A DNA stretch of 6,401 bases from Actinomycetes bacterium. Lineage in GTDB: Bacteria; Actinomycetota; Coriobacteriia; Coriobacteriales; Eggerthellaceae. Location of the stretch: the NCBI GenBank assembly GCA_023395755.1, contig JAEWYG010000131.1, positions 1-6,401 on the forward strand, in the 5' to 3' direction. How positions within the stretch are numbered: position 1 is the first letter of the stretch; each line of letters begins with the position of its first letter. Below, piece after piece: positions 1 through 5,675 of this stretch. Under the pieces are notes generated by a model, which had not been told where the DNA came from, made no database searches, and worked only from the letters and a program-made list of their open reading frames with translations. Position numbers and translations under genes: made by a program.

Positions 1-60
1 TGCTTTCACAGCAGCGCTCCTCTTCCCAGCATCGGCAGCCTGTCGATGCGAAACGGTCAT
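1..60 (-). other. Unresolved left-edge stretch; possible 5' end of a divergent gene
   Basis: Read on the minus strand, an ATG at 60-58 opens a frame that runs to the edge without a stop (20 codons, starting MTVSHRQAAD and rich in Ala, Arg and Lys). Upstream of it there is only a weak AGG four bases before the ATG. On the plus strand, two frames close at 60-62 (TAA) and 73-75 (TGA) and could instead be the tail of a gene from the left. Twenty codons cannot decide between these, and no product can be named. Confidence 0.15.
29..49 (+). terminator. Stem-loop near the left edge, possible terminator of an upstream gene
   Basis: The arms GCATCGGCA (29-37) and TGTCGATGC (41-49) pair over nine positions around a three-base loop, GCC. 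One pair is G-U when read as plus-strand RNA; in minus-strand RNA that pair becomes a C-A mismatch, so the fold favours plus-strand transcripts. No T-run follows, so a classical intrinsic terminator is not shown. Its position just before the promoter at 79-87 would suit the 3' end of a gene lying left of the window. It could equally be a chance fold inside coding sequence on the minus strand. Confidence 0.3.
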
Positions 61-78
61 AAACCTGTTGATTGAATC

Positions 79-87
79 TGCTATAGT
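79..87 (+). promoter_or_regulatory. Extended -10 promoter of the PF06541 gene
   Basis: TGC followed by TATAGT (82-87) matches an extended -10 element (TGn-TATAAT). No good -35 hexamer lies 16-18 bp upstream, which is tolerated at extended -10 promoters. Initiation would fall near position 94, giving a leader of about 26 nt that contains the Shine-Dalgarno sequence GAGGA at 107-111, eight bases before the ATG at 120. Confidence 0.45.
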
Positions 88-119
88 TTATCCCTATTGG
101 ACAAACGAGGAACGGACGA

Positions 120-896
120 ATGACGAAAGAACCCAAAACCACGAATTCGCCCGATAAAGGCACGCCTCCCGTAGCCCCGCTTGAAGGAGGCTGGGCCATC
201 CTACGTGAGTTTGGCCAAGAGGTGAAAGCTCAGGTGTTCCATAATACTGGGTATCTTAGTATCAATTATTTCACCCTAATCTGGCTATTTTCAGGTGCCT
301 GCGTGTTTGGCCTTATGGTTGAAACAGTGTTCCATGCTATTGTGTATGGAGGCTACGAAAGCCGTGCGGGACTGGTATGGGGCCCTTTCTCTCCCATCTA
401 CGGTGTAGGCGCCGTCGTACTAACGGTATTTTTGAATAGATTTTATCATTCACATAACCTTGTTATATTCCTTATCTCAATGGTTGTTGGGTCAGTACTA
501 GAATACGTGACCAGCTGGGGCATGGAATTCTTCTGGGGTGCCATCGCCTGGGATTATAGTGGAACATTCGGCTCGATAGGCGGTCGGACAAATTTTGCCT
601 TCGGTATGATGTGGGGGATGCTTGGACTCGTGTGGGTTCGCATTGTTTTACCGTTCGTAAAACGCCTATTCTCCCATTTGGATACCAAGAATATGATCAC
701 TCGCGTTATCACCGTGGGTATGACGGCATTTCTTGCACTCGACATCACGGTAACGGTGCTTGCGCTCGACCGCGAGGGACAACGTGCGGTGGGTATACCC
801 GCCACCACGTGGGAACAACAGTTTTTGGACAACCACTTCCCCGACAGCTACCTACAATCAAAGATGCAGAACATGAGTGTTTACGGCAAGAAGTAG
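120..896 (+). CDS. PF06541 (CmpB-type) membrane protein, 'putative ABC transporter permease'
   Basis: This is a 258-residue polytopic membrane protein. The N-terminus to about residue 45 is hydrophilic, without a signal peptide. Hydrophobic segments lie near residues 50-75, 90-107, 112-135, 160-181 and 193-216, followed by a hydrophilic tail. Family hallmarks are visible: an early GLMVET, then GPFSPIYGVGAV (88-99), SVLEYVTSWGMEFFWG (125-140), and WDYS with a downstream GR (144-156). These match the family named ABC_trans_CmpB, annotated in many Firmicutes and Coriobacteriia as a putative ABC transporter permease. The name is weakly founded: no nucleotide-binding or substrate-binding gene is adjacent, and the transported molecule, if any, is unknown. 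The ATG at 120 is supported by GAGGA eight bases upstream. The gene runs convergently into the ileS operon and appears monocistronic. The family call is confident; the function is not. Confidence 0.85.
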   Translation: MTKEPKTTNSPDKGTPPVAPLEGGWAILREFGQEVKAQVFHNTGYLSINYFTLIWLFSGACVFGLMVETVFHAIVYGGYESRAGLVWGPFSPIYGVGAVVLTVFLNRFYHSHNLVIFLISMVVGSVLEYVTSWGMEFFWGAIAWDYSGTFGSIGGRTNFAFGMMWGMLGLVWVRIVLPFVKRLFSHLDTKNMITRVITVGMTAFLALDITVTVLALDREGQRAVGIPATTWEQQFLDNHFPDSYLQSKMQNMSVYGKK

Positions 897-901
897 CCAC
901 C

Positions 902-936
902 CCGAGCGCGTTGTCGCCGTACTTAAACACGCTCGG
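902..936 (-). terminator. Stem-loop in the convergent gap, probable terminator
   Basis: Arms at 902-912 (CCGAGCGCGTT) and 926-936 (AACACGCTCGG) form an 11-position stem with a 13-base loop. All positions pair in minus-strand RNA, including one G-U. In plus-strand RNA the same position is a C-A mismatch, so the fold is stronger for transcripts of the ileS-lspA-synthase operon. It begins 15 bases past that operon's stop codon and ends five bases from the PF06541 gene stop. It could serve both genes. Neither side has a T-run, so efficiency is uncertain. Confidence 0.5.
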
Positions 937-951
937 ATACCTTGAATAGCA

Positions 952-2010
952 CTAAAACAATACGGGTACGTCGCCTTCAACGCAAGGAACAGGAGCTTGC
1001 TCCAACAGCGCAAATACCTCATTTCCGGCTTCAGTGCGACCAAGACTACGATCAGCTAGACCGTTTAAGGCTCGACGTAAATCCGCGGGCAAATTGTCTG
1101 CAAAAGAAAGCTTTTCACCGGTAACAGGATGCGTAAACCCCACGCGGAACGAATGCAGGAACTGACGATCCAGTCCGAGGTCGGCCTGCGCATCGCGCGG
1201 AGCGTGAGCACGGTAGACCGGATCTCCCACCAGCGGATGCTTTGCGTACTCCATATGTACGCGAATTTGATGCGTACGTCCCGTAAATAATTTACAGTCC
1301 ACCAACGTGTAGCCTTCGTCGCGGCGTCCATGCTCAAAGCGCTCTAGCACGCGAAATGTTGTCATTGCATCGCGTGCAGAAGGAGTGTCACGAACAGCCA
1401 TACGCATGCGTTCCTTTTCAGCACGCGCAATAGGCGCATCGATCATACCGGTGTCATGAGTGATAACACCGTGCACAAGTGCCAAATAACGGCGGTCGAC
1501 GGCACGAGCACGAATATCTTCCATAAGCGCGTAGCCGCACTCATCACTTTTAGCCGCAAGCATAAGGCCACTTGTGTCCCGGTCAAGCCGATGCACAATA
1601 CCCAGCCGGTCATCTTCTCCCTGTACATTACAGAGGTTAGTTGCACCACAATGATAGATAAGGGCGTTTACCAACGTACCATCGTAATGGTCAACTGATG
1701 GATGACACACGAGGCCTATTTGCTTAGATAGCACCATAAGGTGCTCATCTTCAAAGCGAATATCCAAATCGATAGGCTCACCCACCAGTAACGCAGACGG
1801 TACTTCCTCTGGCATTTCATAGACGATAGTATCGCCGGTAACCACAACACGTTTCTTCGCAACGTTTACGCCGTTCACAAAAACGCGGCCTTCTTCAATA
1901 GCGCGCGCAGCAGCACTACGGCTGGCATACAGGCCATGGGTGGCCATAACTGCATCGAGGCGCTCACCTGCATCCTCAATAGAGGCAATATGACAGAGCG
2001 TTCGCCCCAT
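952..2010 (-). CDS. RluA-family 23S rRNA/tRNA pseudouridine synthase
   Basis: A 352-residue cytoplasmic enzyme expected to isomerise specific uridines in structured RNA to pseudouridine. An S4 RNA-binding domain spans about residues 15-62 (ERLDAVMATHGLYASRSAAARAI, then GRVFVNG). The catalytic domain follows, with HRLDRDTSG at 140-148, where Asp143 is the expected nucleophilic aspartate. GRTHQIRVHM at 244-253 and HPLVGDPVY at 258-266 are further RluA-family signatures. An S4 domain plus HRLD core resembles RluC/RluD, and the position after lspA matches B. subtilis ylyB, but the target uridine cannot be read from sequence. A C-terminal extension of roughly 35 residues follows the catalytic fold. 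The ATG shares one base with the lspA stop (TAATG), and GAGGAG lies 11 bases upstream inside lspA, so translational coupling is likely. It is the last gene of the operon. Confidence 0.93.
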   Translation of the reverse strand: MGRTLCHIASIEDAGERLDAVMATHGLYASRSAAARAIEEGRVFVNGVNVAKKRVVVTGDTIVYEMPEEVPSALLVGEPIDLDIRFEDEHLMVLSKQIGLVCHPSVDHYDGTLVNALIYHCGATNLCNVQGEDDRLGIVHRLDRDTSGLMLAAKSDECGYALMEDIRARAVDRRYLALVHGVITHDTGMIDAPIARAEKERMRMAVRDTPSARDAMTTFRVLERFEHGRRDEGYTLVDCKLFTGRTHQIRVHMEYAKHPLVGDPVYRAHAPRDAQADLGLDRQFLHSFRVGFTHPVTGEKLSFADNLPADLRRALNGLADRSLGRTEAGNEVFALLEQAPVPCVEGDVPVLF

Positions 2011-2600
2011 TAGCTGTTTCGCTCCTCTTTTTCATCGGAAGATTCCTGGATGCCTTCTTGCTCCCGTGATGCGGAAATAGCCGCGGCTTCTTTGTCGGCA
2101 CGATGATATTCAAGCAACATGCCCAAAACAAAAAGAATAAAACCACAGGTCACACCAATATCCGCCACATTAAATATAGGAAAGTCAACAAACACCGGCT
2201 CAATAAAATCCACCACGTAACCTAAGGTAAAGCGATCAACCGCATTACCAAGGCCACCCGCTACCACCAGCGCCACACCCACTGTCTCCAATAGGCTCGA
2301 ACGTGGAGAAAGGAAGAACAGGTAGGCCGTAAGAACAATACACACCACCAAGGACATAATGGCGAGCACCTGTGTTGAATCGCCAAACATACCCCACGCG
2401 GCACCGGTGTTATATACCAGATGTAGGCGAATAAGCCCTAGGATGGGGCCGGTGATAACGGTGCCCTGTTCGTAGGCACCGTTAATCGCACTCTTGGTAA
2501 GCATATCCAAGCAAAACCACACAAGGGCCACGCCAAGGAAGACAAGGATAGTGTGGATGTTGAACCGTTTGTGTAGGTTCGGGTTTGGTTCCGTGCTCAA
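2010..2600 (-). CDS. lspA: Lipoprotein signal peptidase (signal peptidase II)
   Basis: An integral membrane aspartyl protease of 196 residues that cleaves the signal peptide of prolipoproteins after lipid attachment to the lipobox cysteine. Four membrane segments are visible near residues 17-36, 76-97, 104-118 and 146-165. Family motifs are intact: LDMLTK (31-36), YNTGAAWGMF (63-72), GGLGNAVDR (115-123) and FNVAD (143-147). Asp122 and Asp147 are the expected catalytic pair. A charged tail from about 166 to 196, rich in Glu, Lys and Ser, extends beyond the usual core. The start is TTG, chosen because GAGGGG lies nine bases upstream and because the next Met (residue 33) falls inside the first membrane segment. 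It starts six bases after the ileS stop and overlaps the following gene by one base. The ileS-lspA linkage is widespread in bacteria. Confidence 0.96.
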   Translation of the reverse strand: MSTEPNPNLHKRFNIHTILVFLGVALVWFCLDMLTKSAINGAYEQGTVITGPILGLIRLHLVYNTGAAWGMFGDSTQVLAIMSLVVCIVLTAYLFFLSPRSSLLETVGVALVVAGGLGNAVDRFTLGYVVDFIEPVFVDFPIFNVADIGVTCGFILFVLGMLLEYHRADKEAAAISASREQEGIQESSDEKEERNS

Positions 2601-2606
2601 GAGAGC

Positions 2607-5465
2607 CTACCCCTCTTCCGTATAACCAATAACATCAAGCACATCTCCGCAACGCTTACACACTGAAGGATGAGCAGGATTACCACCTAGCTCACGATAA
2701 TTCCAGCAACGCGGACACTTCTCCCCTGCAGCCTGATGAATCTCGACAGATAGCTCCTCGCCCTCAGTAAACGTCACGCCCGACACGATAAACAGCTCCT
2801 CAAAGTCGGCAGCGGTATACTTACTCGTCACCGCCAGTACGTCGGCCGGAGCAATAACAGCAATCGCGGCCTCTTGGCTCTTCTTCACAAGCCCTGCGCC
2901 ACGCGCTTCTTCCAGTGCTTTCGTCACGGCTTCGCGCACTTCAAGTAGTACCGCGAAGTCGGCCTCAAGCACCGAGGCTGCTCCTGCGGGAGGTGCTGGC
3001 GAGTAATCCGAATCATCCGGCCAACCCGCAAGCTGCACGTTTGAGGGGTGTCCTCCGTGCTCCTCATCTGCCAGCATGCCACTAGGATAATGTTCCCAAA
3101 TCTCGTCGGCCGTGAATGACAGGATGGGAGACAGAATGCGCACAAGCGTTTCCAGCATATGCATGAGCACATTTTGTGCCGCTTGCCGGCCTGGCGAATC
3201 CGGAGCCTCAGCGTAGAGACGATCTTTGATAGCGTCGAGGTACACCGCCGATAGGTCGTTGATGAAGTAGTCATAAATGATGCGGTAAACCTGGTGGAAC
3301 TTATAAGCATCGTACGCTGCTTCAACCTCATGGGTCAGACGCTGCAGGCGCACCAGCGCCCATTGATCGATGGGCGCAAGGTCGTCCCACGTTATATTTA
3401 GTTGCTCATGGTAATCGATATCGCTCAGGGCACCAAGGATGTAGCGCATCGTATTGCGAATGCGACGGTAAGCTTCACTCGTTCGGTCAAGAATCTCATT
3501 AGAGATGCTCACATCCTGAGAGTAGTCAACACTGGCCACCCACAGACGTAGTACATCGGCGCCAGCCTTCGACACAACATCAGCCGGATCCACGCCGTTT
3601 CCAAGCGACTTCGACATCTTGCGTCCCTCAGCATCCACGGTAAATCCGCAGTGCATAACGCTCTTATAGGGAGGCACGCCGTAAGCACCAATACTTGTCA
3701 AAAGAGACGACTGGAACCATCCGCGATGCTGGTCGGAGCCCTCGAGGTACATATCGGCTGGGAAGTGCAGGCCCTCGGCAGCGCGATGCTTTAGAACGGA
3801 GGTGTGCGATACGCCGCTTTCCCACCACACGTCGAGGATGTCTTTCTCGGGAGTAAGCTCGGTGCAGCCGCAAGTTTCACATTTCACCGTGCGCGGTAGA
3901 TACTCAGACGGCTCGCGCGTGAACCAAGCATCGGCACCCTCAGTCTCAAAAAGTTCAATTACTGCATCGAATGTTTCAGCCGTAGCTACGGTATTGCCGC
4001 ACTTTGCACACTTGAACACCGGAATCGGCACACCCCATGAACGCTGACGTGAGATACACCAGTCAGGACGGTCGGCTACCATAGCACCGATACGGTTCTT
4101 TGCCCATGCAGGTACCCATTCCACCTTGTTCTCAATGGCATCGAGGGCATTTGCGCGCAAACCATTCTTTTCCATGGAAACAAACCATTGATCGGTGGCG
4201 CGGAAGATTACCGGCTCATGACAACGCCAACAATGCGGGTAGCTATGGAGGAGTTTTTTCTCGGCTACAAGCATACCTCGCTCACGCAGCCATTCGATAA
4301 TTTGCGGGTTTGCTACGTCGATATCCAACCCAGCAAAAGGTCCGGCTTCATCAGTGAATACACCATTGTCATCCACCGGCATAAGCAACGACACATCAAA
4401 TTCAAGCGCCACCAAATAGTCGTCCTGGCCATGTCCGGGCGCCGTATGCACCGCCCCCGTACCAGAATCCATCGTAACATGATCGCCGTAAATAACCGTA
4501 CCCTTCAGATCCTGACGGATGGGGCAAGTATAGGAAAGTCCTGTAAGCTCACGGCCTTTCAGCGCAATCGGCTCACCATCAAGGCCACGAATTAGCTCAT
4601 AATTCTCCCAGCCGGCAGTCTCAGCCACTTGTTCTACCAACTCGTGTGCAAAGATCATATTGGATCCATCAACAACCACCATGACGTAGTCGGCATCGGG
4701 AGCCAGCGATACCGCCGTGTTGGCTGGAAGCGTCCAAGGTGTGGTCGTCCAGATAAGAACAAACGCATCTCCGGTCGCTCCGGCTGCCTCAAACAATCCA
4801 GGCATTGTATCAAGCTTAAACTTCACAAAGATGGAAGAGGATGTCTCGTCTGAATACTCAATCTCAGCCTCGGCAAGCGCCGTATGGCAGCGCTTGCACC
4901 AATGGATAGGCTTGCGACCACGGTATACCGAGCCCTCTAGATACATATCTTTAAAAACTTCCACATTGCCCGACTCGTAGTTGGGAGTAAAAGTAAGATA
5001 AGGATGCTCCCAGTCGGCATTGACACCTAGACGCTTAAAACCATCGCGCTGAATGTTCACATATTTTTCAGCCCATTCGCGACACAGACGTCGTAGCGTT
5101 GGTTGGTCTATTTTAGCCATTTTTTCAGGGCCGAGAGTTTTTTCAACCATATGCTCGATAGGCTGACCATGGCAGTCCCAGCCGGGCACATAGGGCGTAA
5201 AAAAGCCGCGTTGTGCATGAGACTTATTTACAAAGTCCTTGAGAATTTTATTGAAGGCGTGTCCAATATGAATCGGACCGTTGGCGTAAGGAGGGCCGTC
5301 ATGAAGGATGAAGGGGCGCCCATCCTTGTTTTTCTCCAACACGCGTTCGTAGATACGCTCTTCTTCCCACTTTGCCAGACGTTTCGGCTCGCTTTGGGGC
5401 AGGTTAGCTCGCATCGCAAAATCGGTCTGCGGCAGATTCATCGTCTCTTTATAACTATTCGCCAC
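2607..5465 (-). CDS. ileS: Isoleucyl-tRNA synthetase
   Basis: A class I aminoacyl-tRNA synthetase of 952 residues that charges tRNA-Ile with isoleucine using ATP and edits mischarged valine. The nucleotide-binding signatures are intact: HIGH at 66-69 (within PPYANGPIHIGHAFNK) and KMSKS at 616-620. GWDCHG lies at 95-100. The editing domain (about 195-400) carries WTTTPWTLPANT (239-250) and TGAVHTAPGHGQDDY (336-350). DVWWESGVSH (545-554) belongs to the catalytic core. The C-terminus has a zinc-binding knuckle with Cys917, Cys920, Cys936 and Cys939, typical of the standard bacterial type. Additional Cys pairs sit at 190/193, 486/489 and 529/532. The GTG start gives MANSYKETMNLP, which lines up with E. 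coli MSDYKSTLNLP, so it is preferred to the ATG at codon 9. It is the first gene of the operon, divergent from the DegV gene. Nothing is truncated. Confidence 0.98.
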   Translation of the reverse strand: MANSYKETMNLPQTDFAMRANLPQSEPKRLAKWEEERIYERVLEKNKDGRPFILHDGPPYANGPIHIGHAFNKILKDFVNKSHAQRGFFTPYVPGWDCHGQPIEHMVEKTLGPEKMAKIDQPTLRRLCREWAEKYVNIQRDGFKRLGVNADWEHPYLTFTPNYESGNVEVFKDMYLEGSVYRGRKPIHWCKRCHTALAEAEIEYSDETSSSIFVKFKLDTMPGLFEAAGATGDAFVLIWTTTPWTLPANTAVSLAPDADYVMVVVDGSNMIFAHELVEQVAETAGWENYELIRGLDGEPIALKGRELTGLSYTCPIRQDLKGTVIYGDHVTMDSGTGAVHTAPGHGQDDYLVALEFDVSLLMPVDDNGVFTDEAGPFAGLDIDVANPQIIEWLRERGMLVAEKKLLHSYPHCWRCHEPVIFRATDQWFVSMEKNGLRANALDAIENKVEWVPAWAKNRIGAMVADRPDWCISRQRSWGVPIPVFKCAKCGNTVATAETFDAVIELFETEGADAWFTREPSEYLPRTVKCETCGCTELTPEKDILDVWWESGVSHTSVLKHRAAEGLHFPADMYLEGSDQHRGWFQSSLLTSIGAYGVPPYKSVMHCGFTVDAEGRKMSKSLGNGVDPADVVSKAGADVLRLWVASVDYSQDVSISNEILDRTSEAYRRIRNTMRYILGALSDIDYHEQLNITWDDLAPIDQWALVRLQRLTHEVEAAYDAYKFHQVYRIIYDYFINDLSAVYLDAIKDRLYAEAPDSPGRQAAQNVLMHMLETLVRILSPILSFTADEIWEHYPSGMLADEEHGGHPSNVQLAGWPDDSDYSPAPPAGAASVLEADFAVLLEVREAVTKALEEARGAGLVKKSQEAAIAVIAPADVLAVTSKYTAADFEELFIVSGVTFTEGEELSVEIHQAAGEKCPRCWNYRELGGNPAHPSVCKRCGDVLDVIGYTEEG
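2610..2615 (-). promoter_or_regulatory. Shine-Dalgarno site that fixes the lspA TTG start
   Basis: GAGGGG lies within the last codons of ileS, nine bases before a TTG at 2600-2598. No in-frame ATG or GTG gives a full-length first membrane segment, so this site decides the start. Its location inside ileS suggests that lspA translation follows ileS translation. Confidence 0.65.
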
Positions 5466-5476
5466 GGGATGCCGTA

Positions 5477-5484
5477 CCTTTCCT
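5477..5484 (-). promoter_or_regulatory. Ribosome binding site of ileS with long spacing
   Basis: AGGAAAGG precedes the GTG start; its nearest AAGG core is 11 bases away. The spacer and start codon can form a small hairpin, with ACGG pairing to CCGT around CATC, so part of the GTG may be occluded. The site is moderate in strength. Confidence 0.4.
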
Positions 5485-5526
5485 GTTGCTTGGCACTTGC
5501 TCGCTCTTTTCAGTTCAAACCTGTAT

Positions 5527-5532
5527 AGTATA
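5527..5532 (-). promoter_or_regulatory. -10 element of the ileS operon promoter
   Basis: On the minus strand TATACT sits at 5532-5527, a five-of-six match to the consensus. The region 16-18 bp upstream (AGGCAA/GAGGCA) is a poor -35, so the promoter may need an activator or another sigma factor. Initiation near 5520 would leave a leader of about 55 nt. The element overlaps one arm of the inverted repeat at 5532-5564. Confidence 0.4.
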
Positions 5533-5564
5533 GGTGAAACTACACGCTTTGCCTCACTTCACCT
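5532..5564. repeat. Inverted repeat AGGTGAA-N19-TTCACCT, possible operator
   Basis: Perfect 7-bp arms lie at 5532-5538 and 5558-5564, separated by 19 bp; their centres are 26 bp apart. The left arm touches the ileS -10 element, and the pair spans most of the expected polymerase footprint. A dimeric or tetrameric repressor site is plausible. A 7-bp pair at this distance may also arise by chance. Confidence 0.3.
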
Positions 5565-5606
5565 TACATTTCAAAATTGTGACACAGGATATGGTAAGGG
5601 ATTGAG

Positions 5607-5612
5607 TATACT
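5607..5612 (+). promoter_or_regulatory. -10 element of the DegV-family gene promoter
   Basis: TATACT at 5607-5612 lies upstream of the DegV-family gene. The closest -35-like sequence, GTGACA at 5579-5584, is 22 bp away, which is too far for a standard promoter. Initiation would fall near 5618-5620, giving a leader of about 57 nt. Inside it, CGAAG-CCA-CTTCG (5631-5643) makes a small 5-bp hairpin. Confidence 0.4.
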
Positions 5613-5618
5613 TTCTCT

Positions 5619-5654
5619 ATGACAATCCGGCGAAGCCACTTCGACACACCCTAA
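5619..5654 (+). CDS. Possible leaderless 11-codon leader ORF (low confidence)
   Basis: An ATG at 5619, seven bases after the TATACT element, opens a frame encoding MTIRRSHFDTP and closing with TAA at 5652-5654. No Shine-Dalgarno sequence precedes it, so it would be translated only if the transcript starts at or next to the ATG, as leaderless messages do in many actinobacteria. It ends 21 bases before the DegV-family start and contains the hairpin at 5631-5643. ORFs this short occur often by chance. Confidence 0.15.
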   Translation: MTIRRSHFDTP

Positions 5655-5675
5655 GCACATCGGAGGTTACGCACT

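Noticed and set aside
611..949. A 112-codon plus-strand frame overlapping the PF06541 gene
   Set aside because: The other frame has the family motifs and membrane segments; this one is a low-complexity off-frame product.
4188..4595. A 135-codon plus-strand frame inside ileS
   Set aside because: It is antisense to the editing-domain region of ileS, has no domain and no ribosome site that I can see, and overlaps other short shadow frames.
2607..5465. Type 2 (mupirocin-resistant, eukaryote-like) isoleucyl-tRNA synthetase
   Set aside because: The HIGH context, the overall length and the C-terminal Cys917/920/936/939 knuckle fit the standard bacterial type 1 enzyme; resistance cannot be judged without a comparison.
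5466..5675. T-box riboswitch upstream of ileS
   Set aside because: The likely leader is too short and shows no recognisable T-box sequence or specifier structure.
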